From Bacillota bacterium (lineage in GTDB: Bacteria; Bacillota; Clostridia; Oscillospirales; Ruminococcaceae), in NCBI GenBank assembly GCA_023396215.1, contig JAEWWW010000010.1:1-15644 (forward strand): a DNA stretch of 15,644 nucleotides, read 5' to 3'. This document shows, piece by piece, positions 1 to 6,245 of this stretch. The translations under genes were made by a program, and so were the position numbers. A model generated the notes under the pieces. That model made no database searches, was not told where the DNA came from, and saw nothing but the letters and a program-made list of their open reading frames with translations. The first letter of the stretch is position 1. The number at the start of each line of letters is the position of its first letter.

Positions 1-193
1 CCTTTACTACGCCACCGGCCTGACCCAGCTTCAGCAGCGGCTGGATGAGGATGAGTTTTTGTCGGTGGAGCGCATCCCGGCCCAAAAGGCGGTGGAGCTG
101 GTGCTTTCGGGCGATATTCTGGACGCCAAAACCCAGATTGCGGTGCTGAAGTACAAGGCGCTGCTGGACGCGGGCCTGCTGCCCCGCCCCTGA
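1..193 (+). CDS. Nudix hydrolase, ADP-ribose pyrophosphatase-like (3' end only)
   Basis: This is the C-terminal 63 residues of a gene that begins before the window; the first whole codon is at base 2 and the stop is TGA at 191-193. The visible protein reads LYYATGL near its start, then LDEDEFLSVERIP, then SGDILDAKTQIAVLKYK. That order (a Y-A-T-G-L strand, an acidic L-D-E-D-E-F turn, a V-E-R-I-P strand and a G-x-I-x-D-A-K-T helix) is characteristic of the tail of ADP-ribose pyrophosphatases of the NudF type. These hydrolyse ADP-ribose to AMP and ribose 5-phosphate in the cytoplasm. The catalytic Nudix box (GX5EX7REUXEEXGU) would lie upstream and is not visible, so catalytic competence cannot be judged. 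No close downstream gene lies on the same strand, so it ends its transcription unit. Confidence 0.8.
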   Translation, partial: LYYATGLTQLQQRLDEDEFLSVERIPAQKAVELVLSGDILDAKTQIAVLKYKALLDAGLLPRP

Positions 194-303
194 GCAGAGG
201 GAATATTGGGCTGCTTTGCGGCGCTATGTATACAGTAAGTATATTTCTGTGATTATAATTTCAACCGGTAAAACAGGATTGCTTCCCCATTATTACAAAC
301 GGC

Positions 304-345
304 AAGCCCCCAGGCGGCAGACGGTAACCTGCCACTTGGGGGCTT
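304..345 (-). terminator. Stem-loop ending the GntR/DUF1648 operon
   Basis: The arm AAGCCCCCA (304-312) pairs with TGGGGGCTT (337-345), and an inner GGCAG/CTGCC pair extends the stem. It lies just downstream of the minus-strand membrane protein gene and also downstream of the plus-strand Nudix gene, so it could act in both directions. There is no long T tract on either side, so termination strength is uncertain. The rest of the 194-382 gap holds no supported gene. Confidence 0.55.
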
Positions 346-382
346 ATATCGTTCGGGTTGTGGTCGGCGTTGCCTGTGCCGT

Positions 383-1480
383 TTATTTGGGCGCAAACAC
401 CAGACTAAAGATGATAATTGCTGCCAGCCCCGCCATCAAAACATAGGTCATGGGGCGGGCAAAGTTGCAGGTCCAGCCCACGCCGAAGCGCTTCTCCACA
501 AAAACCGCCGGGTCTTCGGGGTTGTAGTAAAAGCTGCCCAGCTTCCAGTAGCGGTCGTCGTCCCGCACCGAGATGCTTTTGCCGGCGGGAGTGCGGTTTT
601 TCATGCGGCTACCCCCCTGCCCCAGCTTGAAGGAAAGCACCATCGCCACCCCGATGAAGAGCAGCGGAGTGACGAGCGCCACGGGGTTGACCCAGCTTAC
701 CGGCAGCAGCCCAAGGATGGCCATCTGCAGCAGCATGAACATGCAAATCATGCCGAAGCCGCCTATCAGCAAAAAGAGGCTCCACGCAAGGCGGAAGGTA
801 TTGCCCTGCCGCAGGCTCTCCTCCTCCCGCTGGGGGTCAATGACCATCCGCGAACGGGAGATGCTCAGCAGCACCACACCAAAAATCAGCATCATCATGA
901 GCTGGGTGCCGGGCAGCAGCAGCACCGCCCGCCAGCTTTTTTCGGCATAACCGGTGACCTCGCCCGATAAATTAAAATTCATGGGGATGCGCTGGGGCAG
1001 GCCGGGGTAAGCGTTGACGCTGATGGCGGTGGTGATGCCGACGGGCAGCAGGTAGAGCAGCGTCCACAGGGGGGAAATCCGCACCACCCGGCCCAGCTCC
1101 ACCGCCACCTGAGTGACGACGTTCTTCTGCCAGTTCTGGGCGGCCTTCAGCGCCCTTGCCTGCCGGTGAAAGCGGTAAAAGATGCCGAACACCAGCCCCA
1201 ACTGCACAAAAAGCACCGCCATGCTGGCCCCTATCATCCACCGGGGCCAAAGCAGCGCCACCGCCCCGCAGATAACTACCGACAGCAGCCCCACCGCCAG
1301 CACGCTGTTGCGAAACGCCCTGCGCATGGCAGCCAGCCGGGGGTGGTCATATTGCTCTTCGGGTATGCTAACCCCAAAGGCGTCGGTTTTGCGGATGTAG
1401 TAAGGGGTAAACGCGAAAACCACCGCCACCAAAAGGATGCAGAACAGCATGGTGGCTACCTCATAAATCATTTCATTCAT
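383..1480 (-). CDS. DUF1648/DUF5808 multi-pass membrane protein
   Basis: A 365-residue integral membrane protein with about eight hydrophobic segments, roughly at residues 6-25, 57-78, 82-102, 138-156, 183-207, 231-255, 262-285 and 343-362. The stretch from about 140 to 185 (PGLPQRIPMNFNLSGEVTGY and what follows) matches the DUF1648 pattern of a proline-rich loop followed by a helix. The segment around 309-340 (DDRYWKLGSFYYNPEDPAVF and what follows) matches the DUF5808 cytoplasmic motif. The biochemical role of this family is unknown to me. The start codon overlaps the 3' end of the upstream gntR gene by 8 bp, and an AGGAGG site lies inside gntR 9 bases before the ATG, so the two genes are translationally linked. 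In this family such pairs often have the small GntR repressor controlling expression of the membrane protein; that is inference here. Confidence 0.85.
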   Translation of the reverse strand: MNEMIYEVATMLFCILLVAVVFAFTPYYIRKTDAFGVSIPEEQYDHPRLAAMRRAFRNSVLAVGLLSVVICGAVALLWPRWMIGASMAVLFVQLGLVFGIFYRFHRQARALKAAQNWQKNVVTQVAVELGRVVRISPLWTLLYLLPVGITTAISVNAYPGLPQRIPMNFNLSGEVTGYAEKSWRAVLLLPGTQLMMMLIFGVVLLSISRSRMVIDPQREEESLRQGNTFRLAWSLFLLIGGFGMICMFMLLQMAILGLLPVSWVNPVALVTPLLFIGVAMVLSFKLGQGGSRMKNRTPAGKSISVRDDDRYWKLGSFYYNPEDPAVFVEKRFGVGWTCNFARPMTYVLMAGLAAIIIFSLVFAPK

Positions 1481-1862
1481 CCTGGGTTCCCTCCTCTATC
1501 TGGTTATAGATTCGCCCGCAAAGCAGGATAAAATCCTCCCGGGGCATGTTTTTTGCGAGGGCGCGGGCCGCCGCCGAGCCAATGGCCGTTTCAATATAGA
1601 CGATATCCTCCTCTTTGGCCTGCTGTTCCCCCGCCACCACCGCGCCCCGGCGGCGGGTCAGCATGATATAGCCGTCGTTTTTCAGCAGGCTGTAGGCCTT
1701 ATGCACCGTGTGCATGTTGATGCCGATATCCACCGCCAGCTGGCGCACGGTGGGCAGCTGCTGCCCCGGCTGTAACCTGCCCGAAGCGATGGCCTGCTCT
1801 ACCTGGGTGTATATCTGCTGGTAGATGGGCACCTCGCTGGCAAAGTCAAGAATAATCATCAT
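1473..1862 (-). CDS. GntR-family transcriptional regulator, YtrA subfamily
   Basis: A 129-residue protein with the GntR winged helix-turn-helix over about residues 10-76: VPIYQQIYTQVEQAIASGRL, then LPTVRQLAVDIGINMHTVHK, then the wing LKNDGYIMLTRRRGAVV. The short C-terminal part (about 50 residues, helical) lacks the large FadR or UTRA effector domain. That is the mark of the YtrA subfamily, whose members dimerise through two short helices and usually repress their own operon. The start is the first of two adjacent ATG codons; AAAGGGG lies just upstream. A consensus promoter carrying an inverted repeat precedes it, which supports autoregulation. The DUF1648 membrane protein gene follows with an 8-bp overlap. 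The effector is unknown; cell-envelope stress or peptide antibiotics are plausible because YtrA itself responds to such agents. Confidence 0.9.
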   Translation of the reverse strand: MMIILDFASEVPIYQQIYTQVEQAIASGRLQPGQQLPTVRQLAVDIGINMHTVHKAYSLLKNDGYIMLTRRRGAVVAGEQQAKEEDIVYIETAIGSAAARALAKNMPREDFILLCGRIYNQIEEGTQDE

Positions 1863-1906
1863 CCCCTTTGCCCCCTTTCTCTATGGAATGTTTGCTATTG
1901 TTCTAT

Positions 1907-1946
1907 TTGTTATACTTAGTATATAACAATACTGTTTTTTTGTCAA
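1907..1946 (-). promoter_or_regulatory. Promoter and GntR-type operator for the gntR operon
   Basis: Read on the minus strand, TTGACA (complement of 1941-1946) and TATACT (complement of 1918-1923) are separated by exactly 17 bases, a near-perfect sigma-A promoter. The arms TTGTTATA (1907-1914) and TATAACAA (1922-1929) form a perfect 8-bp inverted repeat with a 7-base spacer that overlaps the -10 box. Position and symmetry fit autorepression by the YtrA-type regulator encoded 45 bases downstream. Binding itself is inferred. Confidence 0.8.
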
Positions 1947-1962
1947 CCCACCCACCGGGTGG

Positions 1963-1991
1963 TTGCAGCCCAGCTTTAAACAATGTATAAT
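1963..1991 (+). promoter_or_regulatory. Candidate promoter for queT
   Basis: TTGCAG (1963-1968) and a perfect TATAAT (1986-1991) are separated by 17 bases on the plus strand. Transcription would begin near 1998 and give a leader of about 280 nt before queT. The leader contains a nested hairpin at about 2109-2153 (AAGCGC and TGCCA arms) and the preQ1-like element nearer the gene. It lies back to back with the gntR promoter. Confidence 0.55.
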
Positions 1992-2178
1992 AAGCAACGC
2001 CAAGAGCCGCCTTCATATCAAAAAATGTGCAGACGGCGAAGCCCGCCGGGGACGAAGCGGCAAGCGCAGCAAAGACGTATGCATATTGATATATGCGACC
2101 GAAACCTGCAAGCGCTGCCAGCTTTGGCAGCCTGCGCGGCGCTTGGCAGCACAAAGGGCGCCCGCCCTTAAACGGGCA

Positions 2179-2216
2179 AGTCAGTCGTGAGTTCCTGACT
2201 ATAAACCAAACTAGGG
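2179..2216 (+). promoter_or_regulatory. Candidate preQ1-I riboswitch aptamer upstream of queT
   Basis: Stem P1 is AGTCAG (2179-2184) with CTGACT (2195-2200), enclosing the 10-base loop TCGTGAGTTC. The A-rich tail ATAAACCAAACTAGG follows directly. This matches the architecture of class I preQ1 aptamers: a short hairpin, an A-rich tail that lies in the P1 groove, and a CTA-type 3' end that pairs into the loop as an H-type pseudoknot. The best loop-tail pairing I see is AGTT (2190-2193) with AACT (2209-2212). The location before a predicted queuosine-precursor transporter gene is the expected one. Loop length and P2 deviate slightly from the textbook consensus, so the call is tentative. Confidence 0.6.
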
Positions 2217-2262
2217 GCTGTTTGAAGGCCGGAAGCACCCGCTTCTCTTCAACCACGCCCTA
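2212..2262 (+). promoter_or_regulatory. Long nested hairpin between the preQ1 element and queT (expression platform?)
   Basis: Three nested helices can form: TAGGG (2212-2216) with CCCTA (2258-2262), TTGAAG (2222-2227) with CTTCAA (2247-2252), and GAAGC (2232-2236) with GCTTC (2241-2245). The outer arm shares bases with the 3' end of the preQ1 aptamer (AACTAGG), so ligand-bound and hairpin states would compete. No T tract follows, and the queT ribosome binding site (AAAGGA, 2265-2270) lies just after the stem. Control of translation or RNA stability is therefore more likely than intrinsic termination. Confidence 0.4.
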
Positions 2263-2279
2263 CGAAAGGAAAACTGAAC

Positions 2280-2813
2280 ATGAACCGAAACCCGCTCTTG
2301 CTGCGCATCGCCCTTTGCGGCGTAATTGCAGCGCTCTACACTGCCGCCTCATTGGCCCTTACCCCCCTCAGCTTTGGCAATATCCAGTTACGTGCCGCCG
2401 AGGCCCTCACCCTGCTGCCGGTGCTCTTCCCCGAAGCCATACTGGGGGTAACGCTGGGCTGCGGCCTGACCAACGCCATTGGCGCCGTATTGGGGGCCAA
2501 TATCCTCGGCCCGCTGGATGTTCTGTTCGGCACCGCGGCGACCCTGATTGCCGCCCTGCTGACCCGCCGTCTGGGCGGGGTGCGTTTCAGGGGCATTCCA
2601 TGGCTGGCGGCGCTGCCCCCGGTGCTGGTCAATGCGCTGATCATCGGCGCAGAGCTTTCTTTTGCCCTCACAGGCAGCCTTGCCCCCCTGCCCTTCCTCA
2701 TCTTTGCGGGGGAGGTCGCCCTCGGCCAAATTGCCGCCTGCTTTCTGCTGGGTCTGCCGCTGGTGGCCGCGCTGGAGAAAAACTGCCTGCACCGGCGTTT
2801 GTATGGGCGCTGA
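2280..2813 (+). CDS. queT: QueT family queuosine-precursor transporter
   Basis: A 177-residue, highly hydrophobic protein with about five to six membrane helices, the usual size for the QueT family. These are S-component-like membrane proteins predicted to import queuosine precursors such as preQ1 or queuine. Family signatures are a conserved first helix (LLLRIALCGVIAALYTAASL), the stretch IQLRAAEALTLLPVLFPEA around residues 35-53, and GANILGPLDVLFGTAATLIA around 72-91. The ATG at 2280 has AAAGGA 9 bases upstream, and the hydrophobic frame starts there. A longer open frame (2093-2830) overlaps in another phase but has no family character. The candidate preQ1 riboswitch in the leader independently supports the substrate. 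A strong terminator follows, so it is a single-gene unit. Confidence 0.9.
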   Translation: MNRNPLLLRIALCGVIAALYTAASLALTPLSFGNIQLRAAEALTLLPVLFPEAILGVTLGCGLTNAIGAVLGANILGPLDVLFGTAATLIAALLTRRLGGVRFRGIPWLAALPPVLVNALIIGAELSFALTGSLAPLPFLIFAGEVALGQIAACFLLGLPLVAALEKNCLHRRLYGR

Positions 2814-2833
2814 ATAGCGATAAGCTTTGACGC

Positions 2834-2866
2834 AAAAATCCCACCGGCAATGCCGGTGGGATTTTT
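2834..2866. terminator. Bidirectional intrinsic terminator between queT and the sortase gene
   Basis: A perfect 15-bp stem runs AAAAATCCCACCGGC (2834-2848) to GCCGGTGGGATTTTT (2852-2866) with a 3-base loop. The A and T tracts make it functional on both strands, which suits its place between convergent queT (+) and sortase (-) genes. Confidence 0.93.
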
Positions 2867-2911
2867 CAAACAATAAACAGTGCGGGAGATACAGGGTATT
2901 GCCCTTAAAGG

Positions 2912-4024
2912 TTACGACCAAACATTGGGCTGTTTGTGGTTGGGGTTGCTGGTAATCGAGTAAGCACCGGTGCCTTCTCCGGAACGCAGCAGGCGGGCCA
3001 TCACGACAAAACGCTGGTTGCTGGTCTTGCCATAGGCGCGGGTGCAGGTGGAAAGGGTCAGGATTTTATCGCTCGAGCTTACATCCACATCAAAATTAAA
3101 GCGGCTGCGGCGGAGGGCTTCGTCGATGATATCCTGTCCGCCCGAGGGCTCAATATAGTTAAATGCAAGTTCGGTATAAAATACCGCGAAGATTTTGAAG
3201 GTCATGTCCTCGTCGGCGGTGGAATAATAAATATAGGGGTTGCGCTGGGCGGTGGAAAGGTGATGGTAGCCGGTGAGCTGGGCAAACATGACGTCGCCCC
3301 CGCTATTCACACGCGGGTTGCTTGAAACGTTTGTCCAGTTGTGGCCATACAGCACCGTGTTGTTTGAAATGTCGCTGGAGCTGCCAAAGCTGGTGCCGCC
3401 GTTTGTCCAGATAACGCCGTTGCGGCTGTACTCCTTGCTGTAGCCCCGCTCAAGATAGTAGTCTATATCGGGGTGGTGGGCCACCGGGTAGTTGATGTTG
3501 GTGCCGGGCACCCGTATCCAGCCCTTTATGTCGCTGTTTTTGTTGGCCCACGACCGCACCTGGCTGCTGTAGCCCCCCCCTGAGGAGGGCACAAACTCAG
3601 CCGGGGCCTGCTCTGCAGGCTCGGCGGGAGCCTGCTCCGCTGCCGGCTGCTGGGCCTCCTGCGGCTCTGTCACAGCGGGTGGCGCCGGGGTCTGTGCGGC
3701 GGGCGGGGTTGCCTCTGCCGCCGGCTGCTCGGCGGTGGCAGCCGAGGTAAGGTCGGGCTCCGGCTCAGCCTCCGGTTCGGGCGCGGGCTCCTTGGCTGCT
3801 TCAAGCACCATAGGGGCAGCGGCCGGGGCCTCCTGCTGCACCGCATCCAACTGGCTGGGGGCGGGGGCCTGCGCCACCTGCGCCTGAGCGGAGGCGGTCA
3901 TCGCCTGATACATCGGCGCGGCCGCCGCATCGATGCCGTAAAGAGCCGCCAGTATGGCAAAATAGCCTGCCACCACCGCCGCGGCCATGCGTGTTTTAGT
4001 ATAAAGAAATTTTTTCAGAAACAT
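2912..4024 (-). CDS. Class B sortase with an Ala/Pro/Glu-rich stalk
   Basis: A 370-residue membrane-anchored transpeptidase. Residues about 11-33 form an N-terminal membrane helix. Residues about 45-147 are a low-complexity Ala/Pro/Glu/Gln stalk, unusually long for a sortase. The catalytic domain follows, from about 150 to 348. Visible catalytic residues are His228 in NNTVLYGHN, Cys327 in ILTLSTC and Arg338 in NQRFVVMARL. The WANKNSDIKGWIRVPGTNIN opening and the long region between His and Cys point to class B (SrtB). Such enzymes cleave a C-terminal sorting motif and join the protein to peptidoglycan on the outer face of the membrane. The start has AGGAGG about 6 bases upstream. The last 22 residues are polar and do not belong to the fold. 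No substrate gene with a sorting signal is visible in the window. Confidence 0.93.
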   Translation of the reverse strand: MFLKKFLYTKTRMAAAVVAGYFAILAALYGIDAAAAPMYQAMTASAQAQVAQAPAPSQLDAVQQEAPAAAPMVLEAAKEPAPEPEAEPEPDLTSAATAEQPAAEATPPAAQTPAPPAVTEPQEAQQPAAEQAPAEPAEQAPAEFVPSSGGGYSSQVRSWANKNSDIKGWIRVPGTNINYPVAHHPDIDYYLERGYSKEYSRNGVIWTNGGTSFGSSSDISNNTVLYGHNWTNVSSNPRVNSGGDVMFAQLTGYHHLSTAQRNPYIYYSTADEDMTFKIFAVFYTELAFNYIEPSGGQDIIDEALRRSRFNFDVDVSSSDKILTLSTCTRAYGKTSNQRFVVMARLLRSGEGTGAYSITSNPNHKQPNVWS

Positions 4025-4074
4025 CTTAACCTCCTATATAAGGTCAGAGATTTGATTGCAAATGTCTGGAAAAT

Positions 4075-4083
4075 ATTATAGCA
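4075..4083 (-). promoter_or_regulatory. Extended -10 promoter for the sortase gene
   Basis: On the minus strand TGC-TATAAT (complement of 4075-4083) is an extended -10 element. No good -35 hexamer is present 17 bases upstream, as is common for extended -10 promoters. The leader to the sortase ATG would be about 45 nt and contains AGGAGG. Confidence 0.55.
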
Positions 4084-4144
4084 TAAAATTGGAGCGGATG
4101 GGAAGTATTTCCCTGCAACTTTATCTTTGCCCAAGGAGGCGCTA

Positions 4145-4465
4145 ATGATGCATGGGAGCCCCCTGTACAAATCGATGCTTCCCACCCCGCTGGGGGATTG
4201 CTTTGTCTGCACCATGGGGGAACATCTGGTGGGCCTTGGCTTTGCCGAACCCTATGCCGACAGGCTGGCGGAGCATCTGGCCCACCATACCGGCAGGCCG
4301 GTGCAGGAGGCCCAACTGCCGGCGCTGGAGGGTGCCGCGGTCAGGGGATCATCCTTAGCGGACAAGCTTTTGGGCGGTTTTCTGCCCATTTTGACCAAAA
4401 GCGGCAGGCCCGCCGCCCTAAAGTTGGTAAATCAATGCCTGCCTCTTTTGTGTTATACTAAATAG
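4145..4465 (+). pseudogene. Truncated O6-methylguanine-DNA methyltransferase (Ogt) remnant
   Basis: The reading frame opens with ATG codons at 4145 and 4148 behind AAGGAGG (4133-4139) and gives 106 residues. The first 65 or so (SPLYKSMLPTPLGDCFVCTM, then EHLVGLGFAEPYADRLAEHL, ending at LPALEG) resemble the N-terminal domain of Ogt/MGMT proteins, with the T-P-L-G turn and the L-V-G-L-x-F strand. The C-terminal DNA-binding and methyl-acceptor domain with its PCHR cysteine is absent. The remaining 40 residues look unrelated and end at TAG 4463-4465. Intact family members are about 150-180 residues, so this is probably a decayed gene that can no longer repair DNA. A small expressed protein cannot be excluded, given the strong ribosome binding site. 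No matching C-terminal domain is visible in the other frames before the ABC-F gene. Confidence 0.6.
4451..4459 (+). promoter_or_regulatory. Extended -10 promoter for the ABC-F gene
   Basis: TGT-TATACT (4451-4459) is an extended -10 element on the plus strand, overlapping the end of the ogt remnant. No convincing -35 is seen. The roughly 95-nt leader contains two hairpins, TACAG/CTGTA (4480-4499) and a GC-rich stem at 4519-4536. Neither is followed by a T tract. Confidence 0.45.
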
Positions 4466-4562
4466 GACGATTGCGGTATTACAGGCCGAATGGGCTGTAG
4501 TGCCTTCTTTCTATGTCCTGCCGCCTGTGGCGGGCATAAATACTGTTATTTCTGGGGGAAAA

Positions 4563-6158
4563 ATGATTACTGTTTCTGATCTTAGCCTGAGCTTTGGGGG
4601 CTCCAACCTGTTCTCGGGGGTCAACCTGAAGTTCACGCCCGGCAACTGCTATGGCATCATCGGCGCCAACGGGGCGGGCAAATCCACCTTTTTGCGCATC
4701 CTTTCGGGGGAGCTGGAGCCCTCGGGCGGCGAGGTGTCTATCTCTGAAAACACCCGCATGTCGGTGCTTAAGCAGGACCACTTCGCCTACGACCGGTTCA
4801 CCGTGCTGGAAACCGTCATCATGGGCAACCAGCGCCTTTATGACATTATGAAAGAAAAAGACGTCCTTTATGCCAAGCCGGATTTTTCGGATGAAGATGG
4901 CATGCGGGTTTCAGACCTGGAGGCCGAGTTTGCCGAGATGGACGGCTGGGAGGCCGAAAGCGACGCCGCCAAGCTGCTGCAGGGCCTTGGCCTTGAGGTG
5001 GGGCTGCTGGAGCAGCCGATGACCGCCCTCACCGGCAACGAGAAGGTGAAGGTGCTGCTGGCGCAGGCGCTGTTCGGCAAGCCGGATATCATGCTGCTGG
5101 ACGAGCCGACCAACCATCTGGACATTCAGGCCAAGGACTGGCTGGAGGATTTTCTGCTGGAATACTCCGGCACCCTGATTGTGGTTTCCCACGACCGCCA
5201 CTTTCTCAACACCGTCTGTACCCATATCGTGGATATCGACTTCACCAAAATTAAGCTGTATGTGGGCAACTACGACTTTTGGTATGAATCCAGCCAGTTG
5301 ATGCAGCGGCTGCTGAGGGACCAAAACAAAAAAAACGAGGACAAAATCAAGGAGCTGCAAAGCTTCATCGCCCGCTTTTCGGCCAACAAATCCAAGTCGC
5401 GGCAGGCGACCTCCCGCAAAAAGCTGCTGGATAAGCTGACGGTGGAGGAGCTGCCCGCATCCTCCCGCAAATATCCCTTTGTGGGCTTCCAGATGGACCG
5501 GGAGCCGGGCAAAGAGATTTTGCAGGTGGAGGGCATCAGCAAGACGGTGGACGGCGTAAAGGTGCTCAACAACGTCAGCTTCACCCTGAGCAAGGAGGAT
5601 AAGGTGGCCTTTGTGGGCGAAAACGAGATTGCCACCACCACCCTGTTCCAGATACTGATGGGTGAGCTGGAGCCGGACGAGGGCAGCTTCAAATGGGGCA
5701 TCAGCACCTCGCAGTCCTACTTTCCCAAGGATAACTCGGCATTTTTCAACGATTGCGACCTGAGCATCATCGACTGGATGCGCCAGTACAGCAAGGACAC
5801 CACCGAAACCTACCTGCGGGGCTTTTTGGGCCGGATGCTCTTTGCCGGCGACGACGTTTACAAGCCGGTGAAGGTGCTTTCGGGCGGCGAAAAGGTGCGG
5901 TGCATGCTCTCGCGCATGATGATGTTCGGCGGCAATGTGCTGGTGCTGGACCAGCCCACCAACCACCTCGACCTCGAAAGCATCACCGCCGTGAACAACG
6001 GCATTGTGAATTTTAAGGGCATCGTGCTGTTCGCCTCCCACGACCATGAGTTTATCCAGACGGTGGCCAACCGCATCATCGAGCTGACCCCCGACGGGCT
6101 GATTAACCGCCTTTCTACCTACGATGAATATCTGGAGTATAAGCGCTCGTTGGCTTAA
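4563..6158 (+). CDS. ABC-F family ATPase, YkpA/YbiT-like
   Basis: A 531-residue soluble protein with two ABC ATPase domains and no membrane segment, the layout of ABC-F translation factors, which bind the ribosomal E site. NBD1 has Walker A GANGAGKST (34-42), signature LTGNE (156-160), Walker B LLDEP (178-182) and H-loop His210. A charged linker (about 240-310) connects to NBD2, with GENEIATTT in the Walker A position (352-360), signature LSGGE (439-443), LDQPTNHLD (462-470) and H-loop His493. Residues LKFTPGNCYGIIGANGAGKS and EAESDAAKLLQGLGL resemble B. subtilis YkpA and E. coli YbiT more than antibiotic-resistance members such as Vga or Lsa. I chose ATG 4563 because homology begins with MITVSDLSLSFGG and GGGGGA lies 3 bases upstream; the frame is open from 4500. 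The second ATP site is degenerate (see findings). Confidence 0.92.
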   Translation: MITVSDLSLSFGGSNLFSGVNLKFTPGNCYGIIGANGAGKSTFLRILSGELEPSGGEVSISENTRMSVLKQDHFAYDRFTVLETVIMGNQRLYDIMKEKDVLYAKPDFSDEDGMRVSDLEAEFAEMDGWEAESDAAKLLQGLGLEVGLLEQPMTALTGNEKVKVLLAQALFGKPDIMLLDEPTNHLDIQAKDWLEDFLLEYSGTLIVVSHDRHFLNTVCTHIVDIDFTKIKLYVGNYDFWYESSQLMQRLLRDQNKKNEDKIKELQSFIARFSANKSKSRQATSRKKLLDKLTVEELPASSRKYPFVGFQMDREPGKEILQVEGISKTVDGVKVLNNVSFTLSKEDKVAFVGENEIATTTLFQILMGELEPDEGSFKWGISTSQSYFPKDNSAFFNDCDLSIIDWMRQYSKDTTETYLRGFLGRMLFAGDDVYKPVKVLSGGEKVRCMLSRMMMFGGNVLVLDQPTNHLDLESITAVNNGIVNFKGIVLFASHDHEFIQTVANRIIELTPDGLINRLSTYDEYLEYKRSLA

Positions 6159-6178
6159 ACTCTTTTTGTATCACATGG

Positions 6179-6225
6179 CAATCGCCCGCTTCTCCCCAAA
6201 CCGGGATGAAGCGGGCGATTGTTTT
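6179..6225 (+). terminator. Intrinsic terminator of the ABC-F gene
   Basis: CAATCGCCCGCTTC (6179-6192) pairs with GAAGCGGGCGATTG (6208-6221), a perfect 14-bp stem, followed by TTTT. It lies 20 bases after the ABC-F stop and just past the end of the convergent XRE gene, for which it may also serve. Confidence 0.88.
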
Positions 6226-6245
6226 GGCTTAGGCAGGGGCTTGCC

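Noticed and set aside
1903..2256. 117-codon minus-strand open frame between gntR and queT
   Set aside because: It runs through two promoters and the riboswitch region, has no ribosome binding site and no recognisable domain.
2093..2830. 245-codon plus-strand open frame overlapping queT
   Set aside because: It covers the riboswitch and overlaps the whole queT gene in another phase; the protein is Arg/Pro/Gly-rich without family features, while the queT frame has clear membrane helices and a good start.
4500..4562. Upstream GTG start giving a 21-residue extension of the ABC-F protein
   Set aside because: Family homology begins at ATG 4563, which has its own ribosome binding site; the extension covers leader hairpins.
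4911..6047. 378-codon minus-strand open frame opposite the ABC-F gene
   Set aside because: The plus strand encodes clear Walker and signature motifs; this is a shadow.
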